Part shown: piece by piece, positions 1 to 8,982 of the stretch
How positions within the stretch are numbered: position 1 is the first letter of the stretch
How the letters are laid out: each line of letters starts with the position of its first letter
Assembly: GCF_000184745.1 (NCBI RefSeq)
Contig: NC_014931.1
Location: forward strand, 372,001 to 436,000
Reading direction: 5' to 3'
From: Variovorax paradoxus EPS
GTDB taxonomy: Bacteria; Pseudomonadota; Gammaproteobacteria; Burkholderiales; Burkholderiaceae_C
DNA: 64,000 nucleotides
Notes under the pieces: model-generated
Databases searched by the model: none
What the model was told of the DNA's origin: nothing
The model's input: only the letters and a program-made list of their open reading frames with translations
Translations under genes and position numbers: made by a program

Positions 1-2
1 TG

Positions 3-209
3 CGCGTGTTCAACCAGCGCGGCGAGCACCGCTGCCGCGCCGAGGTGTCGCGCCGCGCGCGCCAAGGCGTGGTGCACGGCATGGGCATCTGGTGGCGCAA
101 GTTCGGCGGCGACGGCACCAACGTCAACCAGCTCACGAGCCAGCGGCTGACCGACATCGGCCGCGGCCCGACGTTCTACGATTGCCTGGTGCAGGTCGAA
201 CGCGCGTGA
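3..209 (+). CDS. Molybdopterin oxidoreductase, C-terminal fragment (cut by window edge)
   Basis: Only the last 68 codons lie in the window. The reading frame is open from base 3 and stops at 207-209. The residues resemble the C-terminal molybdopterin-dinucleotide-binding domain of DMSO-reductase-family enzymes, with a basic glycine-rich stretch followed by 'LTSQRLTDIG' and 'FYDCLVQVE', as seen at the ends of formate-dehydrogenase-like proteins. The substrate cannot be told from this piece. The stop overlaps the GTG start of the next gene (GTGA at 206-209), so the two are probably co-transcribed. Confidence 0.65.
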   Translation, partial: RVFNQRGEHRCRAEVSRRARQGVVHGMGIWWRKFGGDGTNVNQLTSQRLTDIGRGPTFYDCLVQVERA

Positions 210-1330
210 GGGGGCTGTCCGCATTGGCGCTGGCCGGCGCCCTGTTCCTCACGGGCTGCGCCGACCTCGGCTACTACTGGCAGTCCGCCAGCGGTCACAT
301 CGGCATCATGCGGGCCGCCAAGCCCGTGCCCGAATGGCTCGCGGACCCGGCCACCTCGGCGCCACTGAAGGCCAAGCTCGAACTCACCCAGCGCATCCGC
401 CGCTTCGCCTCGGCCGAACTGGGCCTGCCCGACAACGCGAGCTACAAGTCGTACGCCGACCTGCACCGCCCCGCCGCCGTGTGGAACGTGGTGGCCGCGC
501 CGCCGTATTCGCTCACGCTCAAGAACTGGTGCTTTCCGGTGGCCGGCTGCGTGGGCTACCGCGGCTACTACAGCGAGGATGCAGCCAAGGCCGAAGCCGA
601 GGCGCAGCGCGCCCTCGACCTCGAAGTGGCCGTGTACCCGGTGCCCGCGTACTCGACGTTGGGTTGGATGAACTGGGCCGGCGGCGATCCGCTGCTCTCC
701 ACCTTCATCGGCTACCCCGAGGGCGAGCTCGCGCGCCTCGTGTTCCACGAGCTCGCGCACCAGGTGCTGTACGTGCCGGGCGACACGGTGTTCAACGAGT
801 CGTACGCCACCGCGGTCGAGCGCATCGGCGGCGGCATGTGGCTGCAGCGCGAAGCCGGCGAGGCGGCGCGCCGCGAGTACGCGCAGTTCGACGGCCAGCG
901 GCAAGAGTTCCGCGCGCTCGCCCTCAACACGCGCCGCGCGCTCACGCAGGTGTACGAGTCACCCGAGGCCAAGGCCAAGGACTGGCCCGCCGTCGAGGCG
1001 ATGAAGAAGGCCGCGATGGCCGACTTCCGCGCCCGCTATGCCGAGCTGAAGCAGGGCTGGCAGGGCCCTCGCCAGAACGCCTACGACGGCTGGGTGGCGC
1101 GTGCCAACAATGCGGCCTTCGGCGCCCAGGGCGCCTACGACGACCTGGTGCCGGCCTTCGAGGCGCTGTTCGACCGCGAAGGCCGCGACTGGCCGCGCTT
1201 CTACACTGAGGTCCGGCGCATTGCCGCGCTGCCGACCACGGAAGAACGCCGGAGTGCCCTGCAGACTGCCACGGGCATCCTGCAAACCCATTCCAGCGAA
1301 GACAACAACAACGGAGAACACGGTGCCTGA
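206..1330 (+). CDS. Putative lipoprotein zinc aminopeptidase (DUF2265 type)
   Basis: 374 residues from the GTG at 206, chosen because it overlaps the upstream stop and opens directly into a lipoprotein signal peptide ending in a lipobox (LTGC, Cys18). A zinc-peptidase HExxH motif, HELAH, lies at residues 181-185, with a plausible third ligand in NESYA about 20 residues later. The family is annotated as predicted aminopeptidases anchored in the cell envelope; this is family knowledge, and the substrate is unknown. An in-frame ATG lies further upstream, but it would fuse a stretch that overlaps the previous gene and would hide the signal peptide. The 3' end overlaps the next gene by 8 bases. 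Confidence 0.75.
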   Translation: MRGLSALALAGALFLTGCADLGYYWQSASGHIGIMRAAKPVPEWLADPATSAPLKAKLELTQRIRRFASAELGLPDNASYKSYADLHRPAAVWNVVAAPPYSLTLKNWCFPVAGCVGYRGYYSEDAAKAEAEAQRALDLEVAVYPVPAYSTLGWMNWAGGDPLLSTFIGYPEGELARLVFHELAHQVLYVPGDTVFNESYATAVERIGGGMWLQREAGEAARREYAQFDGQRQEFRALALNTRRALTQVYESPEAKAKDWPAVEAMKKAAMADFRARYAELKQGWQGPRQNAYDGWVARANNAAFGAQGAYDDLVPAFEALFDREGRDWPRFYTEVRRIAALPTTEERRSALQTATGILQTHSSEDNNNGEHGA

Positions 1331-1637
1331 CATCCATATCGAGAGAAACCACACGCTGGGCATTGCCGGCGCCCGCGAAGTCGCGCGCCAATGGGTGCAG
1401 CAGGTCGAGCAGGACTACGGCCTGGAGTGCACCTACACCGAAGGCAAGACCTGCGACGTTGCCCGGTTCAGCCGCCCCGGCATCGACGGCACGGTCGAGG
1501 TGACGGCCGACACCTTCAAGCTCGAAGCGACGCTGGGCTTTTTGTTCAGCAGTTTCAGCGAGCAGATCGAGCAGAAGATCTCGCGCAACCTCGACGCGCT
1601 GCTCGAGTCGCCGAACGGCGGCACGCGCTTCGCGTGA
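1323..1637 (+). CDS. Polyhydroxyalkanoic acid system family protein
   Basis: 104 residues from a GTG start. A GGAG-type ribosome binding site lies about 10 bases upstream, and the start overlaps the aminopeptidase stop by 8 bases. The sequence matches the small PHA-granule-region family (PF09650 type): an N-terminal 'IERNHTLG' segment, a conserved hydrophobic beta-strand region, and a C-terminal stretch on the pattern of 'SFSEQIEQKISRNLDALL'. Members are found near PHA synthesis genes and are thought to act at storage granules, but the molecular role is not established. A phasin and an acyl-CoA-binding protein occur 10-13 kb away in this window. Confidence 0.7.
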   Translation: MPDIHIERNHTLGIAGAREVARQWVQQVEQDYGLECTYTEGKTCDVARFSRPGIDGTVEVTADTFKLEATLGFLFSSFSEQIEQKISRNLDALLESPNGGTRFA

Positions 1638-1675
1638 TCGGGTTCAGGCCAGGCTGCGTTCACCGGCAAAAAACC

Positions 1676-1834
1676 CGTTCACGCTGAGCTTGTCGAAGCG
1701 CCGCGCGAGGCTTCGATCCTTCGACAAGCTCGGGACAGGCCAAGCTCAGCACGCCCTCCAACCACTCGCCCTGAGCCTGTCGAAGGGTTGTCTCCACCGC
1801 GAGCAGGGCTTCGACAAGCTCAGCCCGAACGGTT
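1676..1834. repeat. Cluster of dispersed inverted repeats (CTGAGCTTGTCGAAGC family)
   Basis: Four partial copies of the unit CTGAGCTTGTCGAAGC and its complement lie in alternating orientation (about 1676-1699, 1716-1752, 1767-1790 and 1804-1834). They can fold into hairpins. The cluster sits between two convergent genes, where it could act as a bidirectional terminator. The same unit recurs at 11448-11507, 18464-18525 and 40763-40826. Confidence 0.85.
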
Positions 1835-1842
1835 CATGCGCA

Positions 1843-2580
1843 TCAGACGATCGTGTAGCCCCCGTCGACCGGCAGCGCCACGCCGCTGACCATCGACGCC
1901 CCATCGGAGAGCAGGAAGAGGATCGGTGCCACCACCTCCCCGACTTCTGCAAACCTTCCCATCGGAATGCTCCTCAAGACCGCCGCGCTCTTGGCCGGAT
2001 CGGCCCAGGCCTCCGCGGCCATCGGCGTGAGCGTGACCGTCGGATTCACGCTGTTCACGCGGATGCCGTGCGGTCCGAATTCGAGGCACAGCGAGCGCGT
2101 GATCGCATCCATTGCGGCCTTCGATGCGCAGTAGCAAAGATGCGCATCGAGCGCGACGAGCGAGGCTTGGCTCGACACGTTGACGATGCTGCCGCGCACG
2201 CCGGACGCGATCATCGCCTTGCCGCAACGCGAGGCGACCAGTGCGGCGGCGCGGGCGTTGACGGCCATCACGGCGTCGAAGCTTTCGGCTTGCAGATCGA
2301 GCGCGGATTCGAGCAATGCGATGCCGGCGCAGTTCACAACGAGATCGAACGCTGGCAGTGTTGCGAGCGCGCGTTCCAACGCAGCGGCGTCGCTCACGTC
2401 GATCACGAGCGGCGTGCAGCCGGCCTCCGCGTGCAGCGCATCGAGCGCCGCCGCGTTGCGCCCCACGGCCGTCACCGTCGCGCCCGATTGAGCGAGCTGC
2501 AACGCTACTGCGCGGCCGATGCCGCTGCTGGCGCCGGTCACGAGCGCGCGCCGGCGGGAGAAGTCGAAGGAGGTCGTCAT
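1843..2580 (-). CDS. SDR-family polyol/ketose oxidoreductase (L-xylulose-reductase-like)
   Basis: 245-residue classical short-chain dehydrogenase. The cofactor motif TGASSGIG is at residues 15-22 and the catalytic Tyr150/Lys154 lie in YCASK. The C-terminal half, including RVNSVNPTV and a DGGY ending, closely follows the dicarbonyl/L-xylulose reductase group, which interconverts ketoses and sugar alcohols with NADP(H) or NAD(H). Its start codon overlaps the kinase stop by four bases (ATGA, 2577-2580), so translation is probably coupled. It is the last gene of polyol locus 1. In this setting it probably oxidises or reduces the transported polyol or a stereoisomer. The exact substrate is not readable. 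Confidence 0.8.
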   Translation of the reverse strand: MTTSFDFSRRRALVTGASSGIGRAVALQLAQSGATVTAVGRNAAALDALHAEAGCTPLVIDVSDAAALERALATLPAFDLVVNCAGIALLESALDLQAESFDAVMAVNARAAALVASRCGKAMIASGVRGSIVNVSSQASLVALDAHLCYCASKAAMDAITRSLCLEFGPHGIRVNSVNPTVTLTPMAAEAWADPAKSAAVLRSIPMGRFAEVGEVVAPILFLLSDGASMVSGVALPVDGGYTIV

Positions 2581-4103
2581 TTCAGCCGATGCATCGCATC
2601 CCGCAACGCGGGATAAAGAGATTTGTAGATTTCGAAGCGCTCCCGGTACACGGCCTGCGCCGCGGGCTCGGGCCGCGCGCGCTCCACCAGCGTGACCCAG
2701 CCGCGCTCCGCCGTCGCCGCATCGACCAGCCCCGCGCCGAGCGCCGCGAGCATCGCCGCACCGAGGGCCGCCTCGACCTCTTCCTCGATGGTGAACACGG
2801 GGTAGCCCGTGATGTCCGCGACGATCTGCATCCAGAGGTCCGAATGCGCGGCACCGCCGACCACGATGAGGCGATCGTCCAGCGGCTGCCCGCTTTGCCG
2901 GCCCGCTTCGATGTTGTGCTGCAGCGCGAAGCTCACGCCTTCGAGCACCGCGCGGTACAGGTGCGCGCGGCTGTGCGCGAGCGAGAGGCCGATGAATGCG
3001 CCCTTGGCCTGCGCGTCCCAGATAGGGCTGCGCTCGCCCATGAGGTACGGCAGGAAGACCAGGCCCTCCGCGCCGGCCGGCACGTCGATGGCCTTGCGCT
3101 CGATCAGCGCGTGCGCGTCTTCGCCAGTGCGCGCGGCCTCGGCCACTTCGGCCTGGCAGAAGGTTTCGCGAAACCAGGTGACGGCGGCGCCCGCGGTGAT
3201 CGCGCCGCCGAACACATAGCTGCGGTCCGCGCCGCGGTACACGTGCGGCATCGTGATGAGCTTGTGGCGCGCATCGACGGTCGGGCTCACGAAGCCCCAG
3301 CACATGCTGGTGCCGATCATCGCGACGTGGTCGCCGCTGCCGGTCACGCCCGCGCAGAAGGTGGCCACGGCTGCATCGACGCCGCCCGCCATCAGCGGCA
3401 TGCCTTCGGCGAGGCCGAGCTTCGCGGCCCATTCGGCGCTCAACCCACCGACCACATCGCTCGATTCGACGAGGCGCGGCGGCATCATGCGCGCCGGAAT
3501 GCCCAGCATGCCGAGCGCTTCCTCCGACCACGTGCGCCGCGCCGCGTCGTACACACCGCCGATGTTGCCGGCCGAGCTGTGGTCCACCGCGAGCTCGCCG
3601 GTGAGCCGCCGGTTGATGTAGCTGTTGGGCGGCAAGAAGTAGCGCGTCTTCGCCCACACCTCGGGCAGGTGCTCGCGCACCCACAGGATCTTGGTGTAGC
3701 CGTAGTAGCTGTCCACGCCGTTGCCGGTGATCGCCTGCAGCCGCTCGACATCGACGTTCGCGTTCACCGCATCGACCTCGGCGGTGGCGCGTCGGTCCAT
3801 CCAGATGAGGCACGGGTGCAGCGGCTGCATGGCTTCGTCGACCGGGATGCCCGCGCCGCCGTAGAGGCTGCTCACGCACATCGCGGCGATGTCCGTTGCC
3901 GCGACGCCGCTCTTCGCCACGCAGGCGCGCACGCTCTCGCACACGGCATCGAACCAGACCGCGCAGTCCTGTTGCGCCCACAGCGGCTTGGGTGTTTCCG
4001 GCTGATAGGCGACGCTCGCCTGCGCATGCACCTTGCCGTCGATGCCGACCAGCAGGCACTTGGTGCTCTGCGTGCCGATGTCGACGCCGATCACGTATTT
4101 CAT
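2577..4103 (-). CDS. FGGY-family carbohydrate kinase (xylulokinase-like)
   Basis: 508 residues, the usual size for FGGY kinases. The N-terminal ATP-binding phosphate loop GVDIGTQSTK lies near residue 8. The C-terminal half carries the family pattern GVSFALQHNIE and the second nucleotide-binding segment VVGGAAHSDLWMQ. FGGY kinases phosphorylate ketoses or polyols such as xylulose, ribulose or glycerol using ATP in the cytosol. Between a polyol dehydrogenase and an L-xylulose-reductase-like SDR, a ketose (pentulose or similar) is the likely substrate. It follows the dehydrogenase by about 20 bases and overlaps the SDR start by four. Confidence 0.85.
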   Translation of the reverse strand: MKYVIGVDIGTQSTKCLLVGIDGKVHAQASVAYQPETPKPLWAQQDCAVWFDAVCESVRACVAKSGVAATDIAAMCVSSLYGGAGIPVDEAMQPLHPCLIWMDRRATAEVDAVNANVDVERLQAITGNGVDSYYGYTKILWVREHLPEVWAKTRYFLPPNSYINRRLTGELAVDHSSAGNIGGVYDAARRTWSEEALGMLGIPARMMPPRLVESSDVVGGLSAEWAAKLGLAEGMPLMAGGVDAAVATFCAGVTGSGDHVAMIGTSMCWGFVSPTVDARHKLITMPHVYRGADRSYVFGGAITAGAAVTWFRETFCQAEVAEAARTGEDAHALIERKAIDVPAGAEGLVFLPYLMGERSPIWDAQAKGAFIGLSLAHSRAHLYRAVLEGVSFALQHNIEAGRQSGQPLDDRLIVVGGAAHSDLWMQIVADITGYPVFTIEEEVEAALGAAMLAALGAGLVDAATAERGWVTLVERARPEPAAQAVYRERFEIYKSLYPALRDAMHRLK

Positions 4104-4124
4104 GGTGTGTTGTCTCTCAGGCTT

Positions 4125-5255
4125 TCAGGATCGGGGCTGCGGCTTGAGCAGCACCTTGATGGAGTCCAGCGAGTTTGCCAGCGCGAAAGCGCGCTCCCAT
4201 TCGGTCAGGGGAAAGTCGTGCGTCACGATGCCCTTCGAAGTGACGAGGCCACGCGCCAGCAGGTCGATGGCGATCGGGTAGCAGTAGGGGCCCAGGTGCG
4301 CGCCGCGCACGTCGAGTTCCTTGCGGTCGCCGATGATGGACCAGTCGGCGCTGGTCTCCGAACCGAACACGCTGAACTCGACGAAGCGGCCGAGCTTGCG
4401 GATCATCTCCAGGCCCTGCGTCACGCCGATGGGCGCGCCGGTGGTCTCGATGTACACGTCGCAGCCGTAGCCTTCGGTCAGGCCCTTGACGATGGCGTCG
4501 GCGTTCTCGGTCTTGGGGTTGATGGTCACGTCCGCGCCGAACTCCTTGGCCAGCGCGAGGCGCTCGGGCACGAGGTCGATCACGATGAGCTTCTTGGGCG
4601 TCTTCAGCCGCGCGGCCTGAACCATCATCAACCCGAGCGGGCCGGCGCCGGCGATCACCACCACGTCGTCCAGCTGGATGTCGCCACGGTTCACCGTGTG
4701 GATCGCGCACGAGAGCGGCTCGATGATGGCCGCATCTTCAAGCGAAATGCCGTCGGGGATCTTGTGCACGCGCGAGGTCGGCGGCAGCCGCATGTAGTCG
4801 GCCATGCCGCCATCGGCCACGATGCGCTGGAAGCCGAAGATGTTGTGCACCTCGCACATCCAGTACTTGCCGGAAGTGCAGAAGCGGCACTTGCCGCAGG
4901 GCACGATCTGCTCGGCGATCACGCGGTCGCCTTTCTCCACGCCGAAGTGTTCGGCGGCGCCTTCGCCGAGCGCTTCTACGTAGCCGAAGAATTCGTGGCC
5001 CGGGATGACAGGCGCCTTGACCCACGAGGGCTGGCCGTCGCCGCCCCAGAACATCTTCGCGCCCGAGTGGCATTTGCAGTCGGAGGCGCAGATGCCGCAG
5101 GCCGCGATGGAGATCAGCAGTTCGTTGCGGCCGATGGTGGGCATCGCGACGGTTTCAAGGCGGTAGTCCTTGGGGCCGTGGCACACGACGGCCTGCATGG
5201 CAGCGAGTTCGCCGATGGCGCCCGAGGCGCCGGGCTGGAGCTTTTGATAAGACAT
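4125..5255 (-). CDS. Zinc-dependent polyol dehydrogenase (erythritol/L-threitol-dehydrogenase-like MDR)
   Basis: 376-residue medium-chain dehydrogenase. Catalytic-zinc ligands are Cys56 (GICASD) and His87-Glu88 (PGHE). The structural-zinc cysteines are C120, C123, C126 and C134. A Rossmann motif, IAGAGPLGLMM, follows in the second half. The sequence strongly recalls mycobacterial erythritol/L-threitol dehydrogenases, including 'ELDVRGAHLGPYCYP' near the C-terminus. That similarity is from memory, not a search. The start chosen is the ATG at 5255; the upstream in-frame extension is encoded by the repeat at 5297-5399. It probably oxidises the imported polyol to a ketose. Confidence 0.82.
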   Translation of the reverse strand: MSYQKLQPGASGAIGELAAMQAVVCHGPKDYRLETVAMPTIGRNELLISIAACGICASDCKCHSGAKMFWGGDGQPSWVKAPVIPGHEFFGYVEALGEGAAEHFGVEKGDRVIAEQIVPCGKCRFCTSGKYWMCEVHNIFGFQRIVADGGMADYMRLPPTSRVHKIPDGISLEDAAIIEPLSCAIHTVNRGDIQLDDVVVIAGAGPLGLMMVQAARLKTPKKLIVIDLVPERLALAKEFGADVTINPKTENADAIVKGLTEGYGCDVYIETTGAPIGVTQGLEMIRKLGRFVEFSVFGSETSADWSIIGDRKELDVRGAHLGPYCYPIAIDLLARGLVTSKGIVTHDFPLTEWERAFALANSLDSIKVLLKPQPRS

Positions 5256-5296
5256 GGGTTCCTTGTGATCAGAGAGGGTGTTGGGTATTGGTTTTT

Positions 5297-5399
5297 CTCC
5301 CTCCCCCTCTGGGGGAGGGCAGGGGTGGGGGCAAGCGGCGTCACTACTGGGCACGCTCTGCCTGCCCCCATCCCAGCCTTCCCCCAGAGGGGGAAGGAG
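5297..5399. repeat. Long imperfect inverted repeat (C/G-tract element)
   Basis: Two 37-base arms (5297-5333 and 5363-5399) match at 33 of 37 positions in inverted orientation, around a 29-base loop. Each arm contains CCCCCTCTGGGGGA. The element lies between the permease stop and the dehydrogenase start inside one operon, so it may tune the ratio of transporter to enzyme mRNA. It is unrelated to the GCTTGTCGAAGC repeats. Confidence 0.85.
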
Positions 5400-5411
5400 C
5401 AGTGCAGGGCG

Positions 5412-6401
5412 TCAGCGTTTTGCTTCTCGGCTGATGAAGATGGCGAGAAGGACGATCCCGCCCTTGATGATCAATTGCAGGTACGGCGACACGCCGATCA
5501 TGTTGAGACCGTTGTTCAGCACGCCGAGCAGCAACGCGCCGACCAGCGTGCCGACGATCGCGCCGCGTCCGCCGGCGATGGACGTGCCGCCCATCACCAC
5601 CGCCGCGATGGCATCGAGTTCGAAGCCCACGCCCACGCCGGGCTGTCCGCTCGTGACGCGCGCTGCCTGCACGATGCCGGCAATGGCCGCCGTAAAACCG
5701 CTCAACGCATACACGAGCAGCTTGTAGCGGGACACGCGCACACCGGACAGGCGCGTCGCCTCTTCATTGCCGCCAATGGCATACACGTAGCGTCCGAACG
5801 GCGCCATGTTCAGCAGCACATACGCCACGAGGTACGTTGCCAGCATGATGAGGATCGGCACCTTGATGCCCGCGAGCACGCCGCCGCCGAGGAAGGCGAA
5901 CGAATCGGGCAGTCCGTCGATCGGGTAGCCGCCGGTGTAGATGAGCGCAATGCCGCGCGCGATGCCCATGGTGGCCAGCGTCACGATGATCGGGGGCATG
6001 CGCAGGTACGCCACGCAGTAGCCGTTGAAGAGGCCGATCACCACGCCGACTGCCAGCCCGAGCGGCACGGCAAGCATCGGCGGCAGGCCGAACTGCACCA
6101 TCATTCCCGAGGCCAGCGTGCCCGACAGCGCCACCACCGCGCCCACCGAGAGGTCGATGCCGCCGGTGAGGATCGCAGCCGTCATGCCCACCGCGATGAT
6201 CGCGTTGATCGAGGACTGCAGTGCGATGTTCTGCAGGTTGCCCCACGAGAGAAAGTTGTCGGTCGCGACGATCATGAAGACCGAGATCGCGACGAGGCCG
6301 ACCAGCGGCAGGAAGGCCGTCGAGCGACGCAGTTGGGTGAAAAATCCGCCGGAAAGAGCTTGAGGCGTGGGCGGCGTGGGATGGCTGGCGGTGGCATTCA
6401 T
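5412..6401 (-). CDS. Sugar/polyol ABC transporter permease (RbsC-type)
   Basis: 329 residues with about eight to ten hydrophobic segments and the CUT2 permease signatures [11 protein letters not shown] and a C-terminal '[11 protein letters not shown]' region. It forms the inner-membrane channel for the sugar importer encoded with the ATPase and binding protein. The ATG at 6401 overlaps the ATPase stop by four bases (ATGA), which fixes the start. Ribose-type importers use a homodimer of this one permease, which agrees with the presence of a single permease gene. Confidence 0.9.
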   Translation of the reverse strand: MNATASHPTPPTPQALSGGFFTQLRRSTAFLPLVGLVAISVFMIVATDNFLSWGNLQNIALQSSINAIIAVGMTAAILTGGIDLSVGAVVALSGTLASGMMVQFGLPPMLAVPLGLAVGVVIGLFNGYCVAYLRMPPIIVTLATMGIARGIALIYTGGYPIDGLPDSFAFLGGGVLAGIKVPILIMLATYLVAYVLLNMAPFGRYVYAIGGNEEATRLSGVRVSRYKLLVYALSGFTAAIAGIVQAARVTSGQPGVGVGFELDAIAAVVMGGTSIAGGRGAIVGTLVGALLLGVLNNGLNMIGVSPYLQLIIKGGIVLLAIFISREAKR

Positions 6402-7915
6402 TGCGAACCCCCTGTGGTTGCGTGGCGCATGATGTCGCCCGAGTTGATGGAGTCGCCCTCGAGCGTGGCCACGATGGACCCGCCCGAGAACACGGCGACG
6501 CGGTCGCACATGCCGACGATCTCGGGCAGCTCGCTCGAGATCATCACGATGGCTTTGCCCTGGCGCGTGAGTTCGCGCATCAGGCTGTAGATCTCGGCCT
6601 TGGCGCCGACGTCGATGCCGCGCGTGGGCTCGTCGAAGATCAGCACCTCGCTCGCGTGGCCGAGCCAGCGCGCGATCACCACCTTCTGCTGGTTGCCGCC
6701 CGAGAGCGTGGCCACACGCGTCTCGATGCTGGGTGCCTTCACGCCGACGCGCTTGGCCAATTCGCCGGCCGACTGCTTCTCGGACTTCTGGCTCACCAGA
6801 CCCGCGCTCTTGTGCTTGCCCAGGTTGTTCATCGAGATGTTGAAGCGGACCGTGAAGTCGGTGATCAGCCCCTCGACCTTGCGGCTCTCGGGCAGGAGGC
6901 CGATGCCGTTTTCCAGCGCCTCGGTCGGGTCCTTCAGGCGCACGGGCTTGCCGTTGCGCAGCACCGTCTTGCGGTGCACGCGGTCGGCGCCCATCATCCC
7001 GAGCGCGAGTTCGGTGCGGCCCGATCCCACGAGCCCCGCGAAGCCGAGGATCTCGCCTTCGTGCAGCGTGAAGCTGTTGACCGGACCGCCCTTTGCGAGC
7101 TGGATTTCGGGCACTTCCAGCACCTTGCGTCCGCGCGGCGCGGGCTGCGGCTTCGGTGGAAAGTTGTGCTCGATCCTGCGGCCGACCATCATCTCGACCA
7201 GCGCATCCACATCGGTCGCGCCCACGTCCGCATGCCCCGCGTTGGCGCCGTCGCGCAGCACGCTGATGCGGTCGCACACCTCGAAGATCTCGTCCAGGTG
7301 GTGCGAGATGAAGATCATCGCCACGCCCTTGGCGCGCAGCTCCCGCATGATCTTGAAGAGGTGCCCGGCTTCGTTCGGTGTGAGCGTGGCGGTCGGCTCG
7401 TCGAGCACCAGCAAGCGCGCCTTCAGCGACAGCGCCTTGCCGATTTCCACGAACTGCTGCTGCGCGACCGAGAGGCGGCAGATCGGCACATCGAGATCGA
7501 TCTGCACGCCCAGCTCGTCGAAGAGCCGCTCGGCCGAGCGCTTCATCCCCGCCTTGTCCATCAGCCCGAAGCGGTTCTTCAGGTAGCGGCCGAGAAAGAT
7601 GTTCTCCACCGCGTTCAGGTACGGGATGAGGCTGAACTCCTGGAAGATGATGCCGATGCCCGCCGCGATCGCGTCGTTGTAGCCCGCGAACCTGCGCTCG
7701 CTGCCTTCGATGAAGATGCGGCCCTCGTCGGCCTGGTAGATGCCGCCGAGGATCTTCATCAGCGTCGACTTGCCCGCGCCGTTCTCGCCGAGCAGCGCAT
7801 GCACCTCGCCCTTGCGGATCGAGAGGTCGATGCCCGAGAGCGCCTTCACGCCCGGAAAGCGCTTGGACACGCCTTCCAGCCGGAGCATTTCTTCGCCTTC
7901 TGCAAAAGAGGTCAT
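6398..7915 (-). CDS. Sugar/polyol ABC transporter ATP-binding protein (RbsA-type, duplicated)
   Basis: 505 residues with two fused nucleotide-binding domains, typical of CUT2 importers. The first has a clear Walker A (GENGAGKST) near residue 45, a degenerate signature (LSVAQQQ) and a Walker B segment (LLVLDEPTA). The second has a degenerate P-loop (GLVGSGRTE) but an intact signature, LSGGNQQK. This asymmetric pattern is normal for RbsA/MglA. It energises import of the substrate captured by the binding protein encoded just upstream. Confidence 0.92.
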   Translation of the reverse strand: MTSFAEGEEMLRLEGVSKRFPGVKALSGIDLSIRKGEVHALLGENGAGKSTLMKILGGIYQADEGRIFIEGSERRFAGYNDAIAAGIGIIFQEFSLIPYLNAVENIFLGRYLKNRFGLMDKAGMKRSAERLFDELGVQIDLDVPICRLSVAQQQFVEIGKALSLKARLLVLDEPTATLTPNEAGHLFKIMRELRAKGVAMIFISHHLDEIFEVCDRISVLRDGANAGHADVGATDVDALVEMMVGRRIEHNFPPKPQPAPRGRKVLEVPEIQLAKGGPVNSFTLHEGEILGFAGLVGSGRTELALGMMGADRVHRKTVLRNGKPVRLKDPTEALENGIGLLPESRKVEGLITDFTVRFNISMNNLGKHKSAGLVSQKSEKQSAGELAKRVGVKAPSIETRVATLSGGNQQKVVIARWLGHASEVLIFDEPTRGIDVGAKAEIYSLMRELTRQGKAIVMISSELPEIVGMCDRVAVFSGGSIVATLEGDSINSGDIMRHATTGGSQ

Positions 7916-7934
7916 GACGGAGCCGATGAGCCGC

Positions 7935-8855
7935 TTACCAGGTGAAGGTCTTCGCGCCTTCGGCGTCGATCAGCTTCACATCCACTGGCACGGCGGCCGG
8001 CACGTTGGCGCCCCACTTCTTGGCGAGCGCGATGCCGATGGCCAGGCGGATCTGGTCGCGCGGGTACTGGGCGGTGGTGGCGATGAACTTGGAGCCCGGC
8101 TTCTGCATCGCCTTGATGGCTTCGGGTGCGCCGTCCACGCTGGCGAGCTTCACGTCCTTGCCGCTCGCGTCGATGGCCGCGAGCGCGCCCATCGAGCCGC
8201 CGTCGTTCACGCTGAAGATGCCCTTCAGGTCCTTGTTGGCCTGCAGGATGTTCTCGGTCACGGTGAGCGCGGTGGCTCGCTCCTGCTTGCCGTTCTGCGT
8301 GCTCACGACCTTGATACCGGGGTACTTGGCGAGCGCTTCGCGGCAGCCCTTCACCCGCTCCAGGATCGGCACGACGGGGATGCCGTCGAGGATCGCGACG
8401 TCGCCTTTTTCGCCGATGCTCTTGGCGAGGTATTCGCAGGCGAGGCGCCCGGCGTCGGTGTTCTTGGAGCCAACGAAGGAGTCGACCGGGCCCTGCGCAT
8501 TCGCATCGACAGCCACCACGACGAGGCCCGCCTTCTTGGCCGAGCGCACCGCCGATTGCACGCCGGTGGAGTCGGTCGGGTTCAGCAGGAGGATGTCGAC
8601 CTTCTTCTGGATCATGTCTTCCACGTCGCCGATCTGCTTGGCCACGTCGTGCCGCGCGTCGGTGGTGACAACGGTGGCGCCGATGCTGGCCGCGGCTTCT
8701 TCCAGCGCCTGCTTCATCGTCACGAAGTAGGGGTTGTTCAGTTCCTGGAAGGTCATGCCGATGCGCAGCGGCTGCTTGGGCGCTTGCGCCTGGGCGGCAG
8801 ATGCTGCGCAGACCAGTGCGGCGGTGAGGGCGGTGGTTTTGAGAAGGTTCTTCAT
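7935..8855 (-). CDS. Periplasmic sugar/polyol-binding protein (RbsB-type)
   Basis: 306 residues from the ATG at 8855, which has AGGAGA about eight bases upstream. The N-terminus is a Sec signal peptide ending near AAQAQA. The mature part is a type-I periplasmic binding protein (Peripla_BP_4) with '[13 protein letters not shown]' at the start and '[12 protein letters not shown]' in the second lobe. It delivers substrate to the permease and ATPase encoded downstream. Ligand class is inferred from the neighbouring polyol dehydrogenases and kinase. Confidence 0.88.
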   Translation of the reverse strand: MKNLLKTTALTAALVCAASAAQAQAPKQPLRIGMTFQELNNPYFVTMKQALEEAAASIGATVVTTDARHDVAKQIGDVEDMIQKKVDILLLNPTDSTGVQSAVRSAKKAGLVVVAVDANAQGPVDSFVGSKNTDAGRLACEYLAKSIGEKGDVAILDGIPVVPILERVKGCREALAKYPGIKVVSTQNGKQERATALTVTENILQANKDLKGIFSVNDGGSMGALAAIDASGKDVKLASVDGAPEAIKAMQKPGSKFIATTAQYPRDQIRLAIGIALAKKWGANVPAAVPVDVKLIDAEGAKTFTW

Positions 8856-8897
8856 GGTTGCGGTCTCCTGGGGTGTTTGACTGACTGAGTGGCTGAC

Positions 8898-8946
8898 AAA
8901 AAACGCGGGCAAAGGCGTGCCCCGCGCGGCGCCCGGAGCGCCGCGC
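8898..8946 (-). terminator. Tandem hairpins between araC-type gene and importer operon
   Basis: Reading the minus strand after the regulator stop, a perfect 9-bp GC stem (8924-8932 with 8938-8946) is followed by a second stem (CGCGGGGC with GCCCGCG) running into six T residues at about 8898-8903. The second is shaped like an intrinsic terminator. It may end the regulator transcript or act as an attenuator before the binding-protein gene. Confidence 0.6.
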
Positions 8947-8982
8947 CGGTAACGACGCGGGGAACGAAAAAAAGAACGCCGG

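Noticed and set aside
2316..6590. A 1424-codon open frame on the plus strand opposite the polyol locus 1 genes
   Set aside because: It lies antisense to well-recognised kinase, dehydrogenase and permease genes. Its translation is Arg/His/Ala-rich with no family features, a usual by-product of strong GC codon bias.
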